Position numbers and translations under genes: made by a program. A model generated the notes under the pieces. The model was not told the origin of the DNA, searched no databases, and worked only from the letters and a program-made list of their open reading frames with translations. This document shows, piece by piece, positions 8,313 through 16,127 of a stretch of DNA of 42,731 nt; the stretch's first letter is position 1; each line of letters opens with the position of its first letter. The stretch is from an uncultured Bdellovibrionales bacterium (lineage in GTDB: Bacteria > Bdellovibrionota > Bdellovibrionia > Bdellovibrionales > UBA1609). The DNA is taken from positions 323,652 to 366,382 of the forward strand of contig CAILEP010000006.1 in assembly GCA_903833275.1 (NCBI GenBank). The letters run 5' to 3'.

Positions 8313-9242
8313 GCGGGCATCGGGCGTGTCGACGCCTTCAGGTAAGATGCCCTTCGATTCAAACTGTTTACGCAATCGAATCGAGAGCTCTTCGAGGTGT
8401 TGAAAGTCATCCCCAGCTCGCAATTTGAGCTCTCGCGTTTTACCATTCAAAAGGTCTTCTAAAAACTTTTCAAATGCATAAAGCGGCCCAGCCATTCGAT
8501 GCGATAGAATGCGACCTACAATAACTAAGATCATGACAAAGCCTGAGGCAATAATTGAAAAGGTAATGAAAAATGGCGAAAGAAAGCGATGCTCCACTTC
8601 GGGCGCGGAACCCACAACGAGAGCATCAATTGTGACTTTAAGATAAGTGTAAAAGAAAGTTCCGCTAATAATAACGAAACCAAAGCCCATTGCCATAAGC
8701 ATACCAATGTATTTCACCTGAAAACTGGGGTTCACCCAAAGGCGACGGCGAATATTGTATTCGGGCCAAAACAAATTTCCGTCGCGAATCAAGCTGTAGA
8801 CAATCATCCCGTAACCAACCCACTGCACCATATCGGCGACGTTAAAAGCGGGAGTGGTCCAGTGCGACGGCGAACCTATAAGCAAAAAATCAGTAACCGA
8901 CCCGCGTAAAATTCGATCGGTGACATTACCAAGAATACCGCCCAACAAAATCGACATGCCAAATCTCAATACGTTCACATTTGAAGGGATCAAATATTGG
9001 ATGGCAAGGTAGATAAATACCAAAAAGGCGCCGCCGGTCGAAAGTGAAACCACTCGCAATATGGGGGGGAGTGTTGAAAATGCGCCAAGCATTGCGCCGG
9101 GGTTAAAATGCAACACGACCCCAAACGGGCCAAAAAACGAAATACCCCTGATATATTCGGCGGCAAGCCACTTTGTAGCGGCGTCGACGGCCCAGATACT
9201 AAAAACAATTGCTAAATTTAAATACCAGTCGCGTTTCGTCAT
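8295..9242 (-). CDS. lspA: Lipoprotein signal peptidase (LspA) fused to a two-helix HAMP-like module
   Basis: Residues 1-160 are signal peptidase II, which cleaves the signal peptide of lipidated prolipoproteins in the inner membrane. The motifs are HFNPGAMLGAF, GGILGNVTDR, then the catalytic aspartates Asp118 (GSVTDF) and Asp137 (AFNVADM), with four membrane segments. Normal LspA ends here at about 160-170 residues. This protein continues to 315 with two more membrane helices (about 178-200 and 222-246), a loop on the periplasmic side, and a cytoplasmic HAMP-like stretch (SHRMAGPLYAFEKFL, then GDDFQHLEELSIRLR). No kinase or effector domain follows. No ribosome-binding site is visible before the ATG, so it may be leaderless. 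Confidence 0.88.
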   Translation of the reverse strand: MTKRDWYLNLAIVFSIWAVDAATKWLAAEYIRGISFFGPFGVVLHFNPGAMLGAFSTLPPILRVVSLSTGGAFLVFIYLAIQYLIPSNVNVLRFGMSILLGGILGNVTDRILRGSVTDFLLIGSPSHWTTPAFNVADMVQWVGYGMIVYSLIRDGNLFWPEYNIRRRLWVNPSFQVKYIGMLMAMGFGFVIISGTFFYTYLKVTIDALVVGSAPEVEHRFLSPFFITFSIIASGFVMILVIVGRILSHRMAGPLYAFEKFLEDLLNGKTRELKLRAGDDFQHLEELSIRLRKQFESKGILPEGVDTPDARSQSRG

Positions 9243-9269
9243 TGATCAATACTAACGATCAATTACAAT
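9242..9269 (+). promoter_or_regulatory. Predicted dacB promoter giving a leaderless mRNA
   Basis: TTGATC at 9242-9247 and TACAAT at 9264-9269 are separated by 16 bases, a fair match to a housekeeping promoter. Transcription would start near 9276, one base before the dacB ATG at 9277, and no ribosome-binding site is present. The TTGATC also pairs with GATCAA at 9257-9262 as an inverted repeat and overlaps the divergent lspA start codon. Confidence 0.5.
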
Positions 9270-9276
9270 ATTGGCT

Positions 9277-10758
9277 ATGAGAAGATCTTATCTCTTTGGT
9301 CTAGTTGTTGGCTTTTTTTGCATCGCAATTTCAGCGCTGTCGCAGCGATCTTTGGCGGCAGAGGCCGGTGCAAAACTGCCGTGGCAAAAGCGTTTCGACG
9401 AAATTGTACGTGCGTCGCATATCTCCGAAAAAAAACTAGGCCTGGTAATTGCTCGTGATGCCACCGAAACTTTAGCCGAGCTCAACGCCGATCAGGCTAT
9501 GACCCCGGCGTCACTTACGAAAATATTTACGGCAGCTGCGGTTTTACAAAAATTTCCGGTGGGGCACCAATTTCTAACTGAAATTTTAGGCGATAGCGAG
9601 CCGAGTGGCGAAAGCTACAATGGCCCGATCTATTTGCGTGGCTCGGGTGATGCGGGGTTTGTTTCTGAGTCAATGTGGTTTCTGGTCAATGAGTTCGTTC
9701 GCACCGGCATTAAAGAAGTAAAGGGTGATATCGTCGTTGATGATTCGTATTTCGATTCGGTTCGTCGCGACCCGAGTCGTGATCAAACGGCCGTCGATCG
9801 CGCCTATGATTCGCCCGTTGGTGCAATGACGATGAACTGGAGTGCCGTTAGCGTTTTTGTTCGACCAGCTAAAAAAACCGGTGAAGCGCCGATGGTTTTT
9901 GCCGACCCTGTGAATGACTATATTAGAGTTATAAACAAAGCGAAAACGGTTAAGTCGGGCCCCACCAAGATTGAAATCACAAACGAAAATATTGGCAAAA
10001 GCAGCGGTGGCTTAAAAAATGACGACCAAGAAACGGTATTGGTAACCGGCACGATCGCCCTGGGAGCGAACGAATTTGTGGCCTACAAAAGCATCACCCA
10101 ACCTGATATTTGGGCTGGGCACAATCTTAAGGGCTTTCTAAAACAAAGAGGTGTTACGGTCACTGGTGAGATTCGAACCGGAGTAACGTCGTCAAAAGCA
10201 AACGTGCTAGCGACCAGCAAGAGCCGGCCTGTCGGCGAGCTCGTCAACACCATGATGAAATGGTCAAATAATTACGTCGCCGAAATTTTAACCAAAGGCT
10301 TGGGCGCTTTCGTCAAAGGTCGACCTGGCACCATGGAGAAGGGCACGCAAGTTGTTCGAGAATTTTTGAAACAAGTGGGTCTAAAAGATATCGACTATGA
10401 GAACCCATCGGGGCTTTCTCGTAAAAATAGTTTTCGCCCGCGTGATTTGTTAACGATACTTCAATACGGCGAACGACATTTTGAATTCTGGCCCGAATAT
10501 TTAACGGCGCTGCCTATTGGCGGCGTAGATGGCACTCTTCGTAAGCGGTCTCATCAGACCGACACTGTTGGTGCCGTGCGAGCGAAAACCGGTCACTTAG
10601 CCGGGGTCACCGGGCTTGCCGGTTACGTCGGCGGCAAAAGCGGCCAGGTTTACACTTTTGCGTTTCTTTACAATGGCAACGCCGACGAGTCTTATAAGGC
10701 TCAAGAACTTTTCGATAAATTAATTTACGACTTACAAAAGGCTGATCAAAAAGAATGA
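9277..10758 (+). CDS. dacB: D-alanyl-D-alanine carboxypeptidase/endopeptidase (PBP4, DacB family)
   Basis: Penicillin-binding protein of the S13 family that trims or cuts peptidoglycan cross-links in the periplasm. A signal peptide covers about the first 28 residues. The three active-site motifs are present in the right order and spacing: Ser79-Leu-Thr-Lys82, Ser330-Asn-Asn332 and Lys437-Thr-Gly439. The large insert between the first two motifs is typical of DacB. The frame allows a TTG at 9271, but ATG 9277 begins a proper signal peptide. It overlaps mltD by four bases (ATGA), so peptide cutting and glycan cutting are co-expressed. Confidence 0.93.
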   Translation: MRRSYLFGLVVGFFCIAISALSQRSLAAEAGAKLPWQKRFDEIVRASHISEKKLGLVIARDATETLAELNADQAMTPASLTKIFTAAAVLQKFPVGHQFLTEILGDSEPSGESYNGPIYLRGSGDAGFVSESMWFLVNEFVRTGIKEVKGDIVVDDSYFDSVRRDPSRDQTAVDRAYDSPVGAMTMNWSAVSVFVRPAKKTGEAPMVFADPVNDYIRVINKAKTVKSGPTKIEITNENIGKSSGGLKNDDQETVLVTGTIALGANEFVAYKSITQPDIWAGHNLKGFLKQRGVTVTGEIRTGVTSSKANVLATSKSRPVGELVNTMMKWSNNYVAEILTKGLGAFVKGRPGTMEKGTQVVREFLKQVGLKDIDYENPSGLSRKNSFRPRDLLTILQYGERHFEFWPEYLTALPIGGVDGTLRKRSHQTDTVGAVRAKTGHLAGVTGLAGYVGGKSGQVYTFAFLYNGNADESYKAQELFDKLIYDLQKADQKE

Positions 10759-12404
10759 CTAAGTCGAAGATCAAATTAGGGCTCTCGGTGGTGGCAACGG
10801 TCACAGTGGCATTTGGTTTTGCGCGGGTTGCTCATGGCTGGAGCGAGCCAAAAATCCTCAACGAACAAGAAAATTCGGTGCCCGCTGACACCGAAGAAGA
10901 TGAAAAAGATGATGTCGCCGAAAAAGTAAAAGACGAAAGCGTTGTTAATCAAACCGAAACAGCCGTCGAAGCGGCCCCGAAAATTGAAATTAAAGAACGA
11001 CGCCCCTGGCAGGCGCCTAATTTCAGTGCCCAAGATGGCGCGCTCGGTTGGTCGGCCACGGCGTTTGACGTGCCGAAAAAACTAGAAGCGCGGGTTAATT
11101 TTTGGAAGGACGTCTACACTCGTTACACCACCGACCAAGGGCTTCTTCACGACAGCCAGTTAGTTTCGGTGATTTATGAAAAAGTCGATTTTAAGCGCGA
11201 GACGAGTCGTAGAGAGCGAAAGCATTTTCTTGAGGCCCGAAAAAAAGACATTCGCGAGCGCCTGCTGAAGCTTGATAAGTTTGATACCGAATTTCAGAAA
11301 ACTCAGGTTATACCGAAGCTCGAGGGTGAAGATCTTCGTATTTGGACATTGTTTAATGAAATCACCGAGCCCCATCGTTTTAAAAAAGCGACCGAACGAA
11401 AGCGTCTGCGATTTCAGCTCGGGCAGCGCGATCGGTTTATACAAGGCATTTATTATTCAGGTCGCTATCTGCCAGAGATGGAGCGTGTTTTTAAAGAAGC
11501 CGGCATGCCCCGCGAGTTGACGCGACTTCCGTTTGTCGAAAGCTCATTCAACGTGAAGGCGCGTTCGAGAGTTGGGGCGAGCGGAGTTTGGCAATTTATG
11601 CGTTACACGGGTCGAAAATTTTTGCGCATTCACTATGCGGTGGATGAACGCAATGACCCGATTCGGGCCACCGAAGCGGCAGCTCGACTTTTTCGGCTGA
11701 ACTTTGAAATGCTCAGCAAGTGGTCGCTGGCGATCACCGGTTACAATCACGGGCCGGTGGGCGTGCAGCGCATGATTCGCAAGTTTGAAACCGACGACAT
11801 CACAGACCTTGTTGACGAACGTCGCGGCCGCTTCGGTTTTGCCTCGGCTAATTTCTTTTCTTGTTTCTTGGCCGCCCTCGAGGTTGAAAAGCAGGCGACA
11901 AAATATTTTGGGCCGGTGTATTGGGATGCCCCGATGGATGCCAGAGAAATTAAGCTCACGCGTTCGGTGAGTCATAAAGTTTTAGAAAAGTGGTTCGGTG
12001 GCGATGTTGAAAAAGCCAAAGAGCTGAACCCGCATCTGGCTCGAGTTTTTTGGCTGGGCTATGCGCAGTTAGGCGCCAAAGATTTCGTGCGTGTGCCGAC
12101 CCCGCAGTTTGAAATTGCAAAGAAAGATCTAGAGAATTTGCCGGCGGCGACCAAAGCGGTGGCCAGTGTGTCGAGCTCCGTCGGCGCTGCGAACACGGGC
12201 CTAGCTGCAGGCACGGTTGTAGCGGCTGGTGGGGATGGCGAAGCTAGCGTGCAGTACTACGTCATTGCGCCAGGTGAAACGTTGGGCCAGATCGCGCGTG
12301 AGCTCGGCGTTAGCATCGTGGCACTAACCGAGATGAACGGCATCGACAACCCGCGCGCCCTGCACCCGGGGCAGAAATTGATGGTCCCGCCTAGTAAAAA
12401 GTAA
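10755..12404 (+). CDS. mltD: MltD-like lytic transglycosylase with LysM domain
   Basis: Cleaves the glycan strands of peptidoglycan. The lysozyme-like (SLT) domain shows the catalytic Glu262 in LPFVESSFN, then ASGVWQFM and AITGYNHGP, the three hallmark motifs. One LysM peptidoglycan-binding repeat sits at about 505-548 (YYVIAPGETLGQIARELGV). The N-terminus has a signal-like or anchoring helix (about 8-27) followed by an acidic linker, with no clear lipobox, unlike E. coli MltD. About 130 residues before the catalytic domain (95-230) are helical and charged and not assigned. Translation is coupled to dacB through the ATGA overlap. Confidence 0.92.
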   Translation: MTKSKIKLGLSVVATVTVAFGFARVAHGWSEPKILNEQENSVPADTEEDEKDDVAEKVKDESVVNQTETAVEAAPKIEIKERRPWQAPNFSAQDGALGWSATAFDVPKKLEARVNFWKDVYTRYTTDQGLLHDSQLVSVIYEKVDFKRETSRRERKHFLEARKKDIRERLLKLDKFDTEFQKTQVIPKLEGEDLRIWTLFNEITEPHRFKKATERKRLRFQLGQRDRFIQGIYYSGRYLPEMERVFKEAGMPRELTRLPFVESSFNVKARSRVGASGVWQFMRYTGRKFLRIHYAVDERNDPIRATEAAARLFRLNFEMLSKWSLAITGYNHGPVGVQRMIRKFETDDITDLVDERRGRFGFASANFFSCFLAALEVEKQATKYFGPVYWDAPMDAREIKLTRSVSHKVLEKWFGGDVEKAKELNPHLARVFWLGYAQLGAKDFVRVPTPQFEIAKKDLENLPAATKAVASVSSSVGAANTGLAAGTVVAAGGDGEASVQYYVIAPGETLGQIARELGVSIVALTEMNGIDNPRALHPGQKLMVPPSKK

Positions 12405-12434
12405 AGGCCCTGCGTCGTTCTCGGGGTAAGTCGC

Positions 12435-12463
12435 TTGTGACCAGCCCGTCCTATTGCTATAGC
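12435..12463 (+). promoter_or_regulatory. Predicted promoter of the alpha/beta hydrolase gene, leaderless
   Basis: TTGTGA at 12435-12440 and TATAGC at 12458-12463 are 17 bases apart. The predicted start of transcription (about 12470) is two bases before the ATG at 12472, and no ribosome-binding site lies between. Confidence 0.45.
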
Positions 12464-12471
12464 TTACCCCT

Positions 12472-13335
12472 ATGCAACAGCTTGAAGCGAACTTTCATAC
12501 GGTCGAAATCGATGGTCGACCGGTTTCATACCGCCGTTTCGGAAATGGATCTCGAAAGATTCTTTTTTATCACGGCTTTCCGGGGTCGAGCGTACAGATC
12601 GATTTTATTCGACCGCATGTTGCTATCTATGATCTTGAAATCGTTTGTTTTGATCGCCCAGGTTACAACGGTTCGCATTTCAATAAAGAGCCGCAGTGCA
12701 AACTGACTTCGAAAATTTCAAAGGGTTTGTTAGCGTCGTTGGGCTGGAGCCAGTGCGAAGTCGTATCTGTAAGCGGCGGTACGCCTTTTCTTTTTTCGTT
12801 TGTGCGCAGTCACCCCGAACTGGTGAGTCGAGTGACCATCATCAGCGGTCTTGGGCCCATGTCGGGCGTTGGCTTTAAACGAATAATGGGTTGGAAGTCT
12901 AAAGCCGCGCTCAGAATGTTGCCCTTTGTCCCCGAGCGTATTCTTAAGCGCGTTCGAACTATGCCGCTTCAGCGACGTACAAAAATGATGGGTCGTTTTC
13001 TGCCGGCCTCGAGGCCTGACCAAGAGTTTATGAGTCACCCAAAGGCCAAGAGCATGGTCGTGCAAGGGCTGAATGAGGCCCTGATGCAAAACGGTCGTGG
13101 CCCGAAGCGTGATGCGCGGGTGCTGACCTCAAAATGGAATGCTGACTTAGGTCAATACGCCGGCCCAGTTGATATTTGGCACGGTGACCAAGATAAAATT
13201 GTACCAGCGGCGATGGCGCGTAGTTTGTCGGAGGCCCTTGCGGGCTCCCGACTCAATATCGTTTCGGGTGAAGGTCATTACAGTTTGCCGGTGAGAAATG
13301 TCGGGCAAATTTTGGCCAAGAGAAAGCCAGTTTAG
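12472..13335 (+). CDS. Alpha/beta hydrolase
   Basis: A 287-residue hydrolase of the alpha/beta fold, cytoplasmic by the lack of a signal peptide. The oxyanion loop HGFPGS is at about 36-41. The nucleophile elbow reads VSVSGGTPF (a slight variant of GxSxG with Ser in place of the first Gly). The acid is likely the Asp in HGDQDKIVP and the base the His in GEGHYSLP near the end. Family members hydrolyse esters, epoxides or acyl groups, and the substrate cannot be told. It lies after mltD with its own predicted promoter and overlaps the next, convergent gene by four bases. Confidence 0.85.
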   Translation: MQQLEANFHTVEIDGRPVSYRRFGNGSRKILFYHGFPGSSVQIDFIRPHVAIYDLEIVCFDRPGYNGSHFNKEPQCKLTSKISKGLLASLGWSQCEVVSVSGGTPFLFSFVRSHPELVSRVTIISGLGPMSGVGFKRIMGWKSKAALRMLPFVPERILKRVRTMPLQRRTKMMGRFLPASRPDQEFMSHPKAKSMVVQGLNEALMQNGRGPKRDARVLTSKWNADLGQYAGPVDIWHGDQDKIVPAAMARSLSEALAGSRLNIVSGEGHYSLPVRNVGQILAKRKPV

Positions 13336-13604
13336 GCTTCTTTCTTCCAATCCCATTTTGGGTTTTCCCAAACTTGATTGGCCCACGTCGTGTGGGTCGA
13401 AGCCACCCAGTTCTTTTTGCGAAGTTTGTTCCAGATAAAACTCTCAACGTCGGCGGGGGTCTCAGCTTTGATAGTTAAAAGCATGTCCCAATCGCCCATG
13501 ACAGACCAAGCGGTCTGAACCTCTTTCCAATCTTTTAGCCAATTCCAGTTACCGTTTTGAGGGGCATTTTCATTCCACTTCACCCATACTTGTGCCTGCC
13601 ACAT
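13332..13604 (-). CDS. Tryptophan-rich small protein, Lrp/AsnC ligand-domain-like
   Basis: A 90-residue protein with 14 tryptophans, an extreme content. The middle (about residues 33-75: WSVMGDWDMLLTIKAETP, then a helix and a short VASTHTTW strand) follows the beta-alpha-beta pattern of the dimeric ligand-binding domain of Lrp/AsnC regulators, where a GxxD turn is typical. No DNA-binding domain is attached. Such single-domain proteins are known stand-alone relatives of Lrp; the function here is unknown. A strong ribosome-binding site (CGGAGG) precedes the ATG at 13604. It is downstream of hpt and may share its transcript, though 112 bases lie between. Confidence 0.75.
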   Translation of the reverse strand: MWQAQVWVKWNENAPQNGNWNWLKDWKEVQTAWSVMGDWDMLLTIKAETPADVESFIWNKLRKKNWVASTHTTWANQVWENPKWDWKKEA

Positions 13605-13716
13605 AACAAACCTCCGTTTATTTGATTTGAGTCTTAAGATTGAAATAGGATAACAGCTAGAGCTGGCGAGCGGTAACGGCGGCGGCCAAAAATGTACCTA
13701 AGTTTAGGCTATAATT

Positions 13717-14259
13717 TTAGTTAAGATTCTCGACACGAGCGATATACGGCAAGTGGCGATAGTAGTTCTGATAGTCGAGGCCATAGCCGACCACAAAGTC
13801 ATTCGGGATTTTAAAACCGACCTGATCAATTTTGCAATCGACCTTCTTAGCGTCTGGTTTGTGCAGCAGAGTGACTGTCGTAATGCTCTTGGGTTTTCGC
13901 GGTTGCAAAATTTCTTGCAGGTAGTTCATCGTGAGGCCGGTGTCGATGATGTCTTCAACTAACAAAACATGCTTGCCTTCGATGGCGGTATTCAGATCGA
14001 GAGTCATTTTAACTTCACCAGAAGATTGATGGTGATTTTGGTAGCTCGACAGACCAATAAACTCGCAAGTCATGTCGCAATCAATTTGGCGAATAAGATC
14101 TGAGAAAAAAATAAACGAACCTTTCAAAACGCAAACCGCGACGAGCGATTTTTTTTGAAATTTATCCGTCAACGCAGTGGCAATTTCTTTAATGCGTTTC
14201 TGAATTTCTTTTTCAGTAATTATGGTCTTCAGCTGCAGGTTATCGAGATCGTTTTTCAT
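13717..14259 (-). CDS. hpt: Hypoxanthine phosphoribosyltransferase
   Basis: Purine salvage enzyme that joins hypoxanthine or guanine to PRPP to make IMP or GMP in the cytoplasm. The PRPP-binding signature VEDIIDTGLT is at 101-110, the early LKGSFIFFSDL loop at 45-55, and the base-contact region FKIPNDFVVGYGLDY near 148-162. The 180 residues are the usual length. It lies 54 bases behind tdk on the same strand, so purine and pyrimidine salvage are probably co-transcribed. Confidence 0.94.
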   Translation of the reverse strand: MKNDLDNLQLKTIITEKEIQKRIKEIATALTDKFQKKSLVAVCVLKGSFIFFSDLIRQIDCDMTCEFIGLSSYQNHHQSSGEVKMTLDLNTAIEGKHVLLVEDIIDTGLTMNYLQEILQPRKPKSITTVTLLHKPDAKKVDCKIDQVGFKIPNDFVVGYGLDYQNYYRHLPYIARVENLN

Positions 14260-14313
14260 ATTATTAAACAGGTTTCTTTTAAAACCCCGATAAAATCAAG
14301 GTTTTTGTAGGGT

Positions 14314-14952
14314 TTATGCCTGCGCAAAGTGAGTGGCCTCTTGATTCGTGGCTTTTTCATGCGTCATCTTGATTCGCGTCACAAATTCGGGGTCAAAGTG
14401 GCGGCGACAGCGTGCTTCGTATGAATCTGTCGAGCCCAAGAGAAACTGCGACTCTGTCGGCACAATCCGCTGGGTGCGGGTTGCAGGCGCCCCGCAAACC
14501 ATGCAAATGGCGTACTGCTTATGAATAGCATCGGCCACTGCCAAAAGCTGCGGCATCGGCCCAAACGGCAGCCCCTTCCAATCGGTATCGAGGCCTGCGA
14601 CCAAAACGCGACGACCACTCGAGGCGAGTTCGGTCGCGACCTTTACGATTTCATCATCAAAAAACTGCACCTCATCAATGCCGACGACTTCGGTAAAGGG
14701 CGCCACTTTGGCCATAATTTCGCGCGCACTTTTGACATTTACGGCCGGAAACTTTGATTTATTATGTGAAGCTACAGAGTCGGTCGAGTAGCGCGTGTCA
14801 ATTTCGGGTTTAAAAACCTGAAAGCGCAAACGAGCGATTTCGGCTCTTCGAATTTGAGTGATGAGGGCTTCGGTTTTACCACTAAACATGCAACCGCAGA
14901 TGACTTCAATCTGCCCGTGGCGATGCAAACCCATTGCCGAATAATCGACCAT
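14314..14952 (-). CDS. tdk: Thymidine kinase (type II)
   Basis: Phosphorylates thymidine with ATP to give dTMP. The P-loop is GCMFSGKTEA (20-29), the Walker-B-like site is GIDEVQFF with Asp93 and Glu94, and the lasso zinc site uses Cys150, Cys153, Cys182 and probably His185, with the substrate-binding Tyr in DSYEARC. Length 212 matches the family. The ribosome-binding site is strong (CGGAGGGGGAG before the ATG). hpt follows. Confidence 0.95.
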   Translation of the reverse strand: MVDYSAMGLHRHGQIEVICGCMFSGKTEALITQIRRAEIARLRFQVFKPEIDTRYSTDSVASHNKSKFPAVNVKSAREIMAKVAPFTEVVGIDEVQFFDDEIVKVATELASSGRRVLVAGLDTDWKGLPFGPMPQLLAVADAIHKQYAICMVCGAPATRTQRIVPTESQFLLGSTDSYEARCRRHFDPEFVTRIKMTHEKATNQEATHFAQA

Positions 14953-15022
14953 TTTCTCCCCCTCCGTTAGACTCGTGTTAGCGACAAAATCAAAGCAGTC
15001 GGTTAAGGTCTGAGCAAGTTTT

Positions 15023-15973
15023 TTATTTAGGCTGGATGACTATGACGAATTCCGTCAGGCCGTTAATAAAGTCTGGGGACTCATATATCATCAATGGCGA
15101 CCCATTAAAGCTCCAGAGGTCGTCTTTTAAGATCTTTTGATGAGGTAAGAAACCTGCCAAAAGCAACGCTGACTTGGGTGGTATCGAATAGCTGCCATTA
15201 ATGGCAGTGGAGAGAAGCGACCCGCCGGTTTCATTTTTCAAATTTATATTGGCTTCAACTGTGAAATCCCAGACGCCATCGGTCATGGCGGTCGGATTGA
15301 GCACCAAACTGAGGCCAACGGCTTCGGGGGTTCGTTTGCCGCCCATGTGGGTGAAGTCTAAATTAAACGGAGTGCCTACTAAAAACGCCTCGATATGGGG
15401 TTCGCCATGGCTTCGCGCCTCGGGGTCGATCTCTTTAATCTTGGCGATGGCATCAGGGACATGAAGTAAAAACGATTTTGTCTGTTGGGTTTCATTTAAG
15501 ATTTGGCCATCGGTTGCGAGTTGGGCCACTCCAGCTTTAGAAACTTCATAAAATGCAACACTAAGGTCTTTGAACTTTCGCACATCAGAAGAGACAACAT
15601 TTAAGGCGGAGCGGCTTTTCGGCGAGGCCGCGACAGGCGGGGCGTTGGGCGGCTCGGGGCGCAAAGCGGCGGTGATGGTGGGCGTTGGCGAGTCTTGGCT
15701 TTTCGAAGAATCAGAGGTCGGCATTGAGCGCTTCATCGAAGGTATTGCGTTGGCTAAATGCTGGGCGATGCGGTCTCTTTGCGAAATAAAGATGGCGATA
15801 GCCATGGCGATTACGATCAAAATGACAATAGCAATCTGCAGGCCCGTGTTCTTCGATAACCGAACGAACAGCGAGTCTGGAACTGGCTTATACGACTCGA
15901 TATCGAGACCGCAATTGGCGCAGTACTTGTCTTTTGGCTGAACAAACCCGCACTTCGGGCATTCATGCATCAT
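15023..15973 (-). CDS. Zinc-ribbon single-pass membrane protein, unknown function
   Basis: The N-terminus carries a zinc ribbon with Cys5, Cys8, Cys18 and Cys21 (CPKCG and CANCG), then a charged linker, one membrane helix (about 44-63), a low-complexity Pro/Ser/Ala linker and an extracytoplasmic domain of about 190 residues rich in beta strands. The topology puts the zinc ribbon in the cytoplasm. I do not recognise the outer domain. The frame is open to a GTG at 15997, but tandem ATGs at 15973 and 15970 sit directly before the zinc ribbon and are more natural starts. It is divergent from mraZ. Confidence 0.7.
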   Translation of the reverse strand: MMHECPKCGFVQPKDKYCANCGLDIESYKPVPDSLFVRLSKNTGLQIAIVILIVIAMAIAIFISQRDRIAQHLANAIPSMKRSMPTSDSSKSQDSPTPTITAALRPEPPNAPPVAASPKSRSALNVVSSDVRKFKDLSVAFYEVSKAGVAQLATDGQILNETQQTKSFLLHVPDAIAKIKEIDPEARSHGEPHIEAFLVGTPFNLDFTHMGGKRTPEAVGLSLVLNPTAMTDGVWDFTVEANINLKNETGGSLLSTAINGSYSIPPKSALLLAGFLPHQKILKDDLWSFNGSPLMIYESPDFINGLTEFVIVIQPK

Positions 15974-16011
15974 ATTGTCCGCAACCTCTTGCCCCACCTT
16001 TATTTCATATC

Positions 16012-16039
16012 TTGACGCATGCGAGTCATATGGTAAAGT
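16012..16039 (+). promoter_or_regulatory. Predicted promoter of the mraZ division and cell-wall operon
   Basis: TTGACG at 16012-16017 and TAAAGT at 16034-16039 with a 16-base spacer. The -10 element overlaps the first of three AGTGGAA boxes, so MraZ bound there would block polymerase. Transcription would start near 16046. Confidence 0.5.
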
Positions 16040-16064
16040 GGAAATTAGTGGAAAATAGTGGAAT
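16037..16064 (+). promoter_or_regulatory. MraZ operator: three AGTGGAA boxes at exact 10-bp period
   Basis: AGTGGAA occurs at 16037-16043, 16047-16053 and 16057-16063, one helical turn apart. MraZ in other bacteria binds tandem TGGG-type or AAAGTG-type boxes with the same 10-bp spacing upstream of its own gene, so autorepression of the operon is the likely role. An inverted copy, ATTCCACT, lies at 16083-16090. Confidence 0.8.
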
Positions 16065-16096
16065 TAAGCTCGCAAGGCCCAGATTCCACTTTTTTT
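16057..16096 (+). terminator. First terminator-like hairpin in the mraZ leader
   Basis: AGTGGAAT (16057-16064) and ATTCCACT (16083-16090) are perfect complements with an 18-base loop, followed by a run of seven T (16090-16096). The stem uses the third MraZ box. It is only half GC and so is weaker than the second hairpin. Confidence 0.4.
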
Positions 16097-16098
16097 CA

Positions 16099-16127
16099 GA
16101 AGCCCATGGATGGGCTTCGTTTTTTTT
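16099..16127 (+). terminator. Intrinsic terminator (attenuator candidate) in the mraZ leader
   Basis: GAAGCCCAT (16099-16107) and ATGGGCTTC (16110-16118) form a nine-bp perfect stem, then G and eight T (16120-16127). It ends 20 bases before the mraZ ATG. The gene to the left is divergent, so there is no plus-strand gene upstream for it to end. It should cut short transcripts of the division operon itself unless it is overridden. On the minus strand no T run follows the stem, so it is not a terminator for the other side. Confidence 0.7.

Noticed and set aside
14280-14313. AAAACC/GGTTTT pair between tdk and hpt as a terminator
   Set aside because: Six mostly A-T pairs with a 13-base loop; the two salvage genes are more likely co-transcribed.
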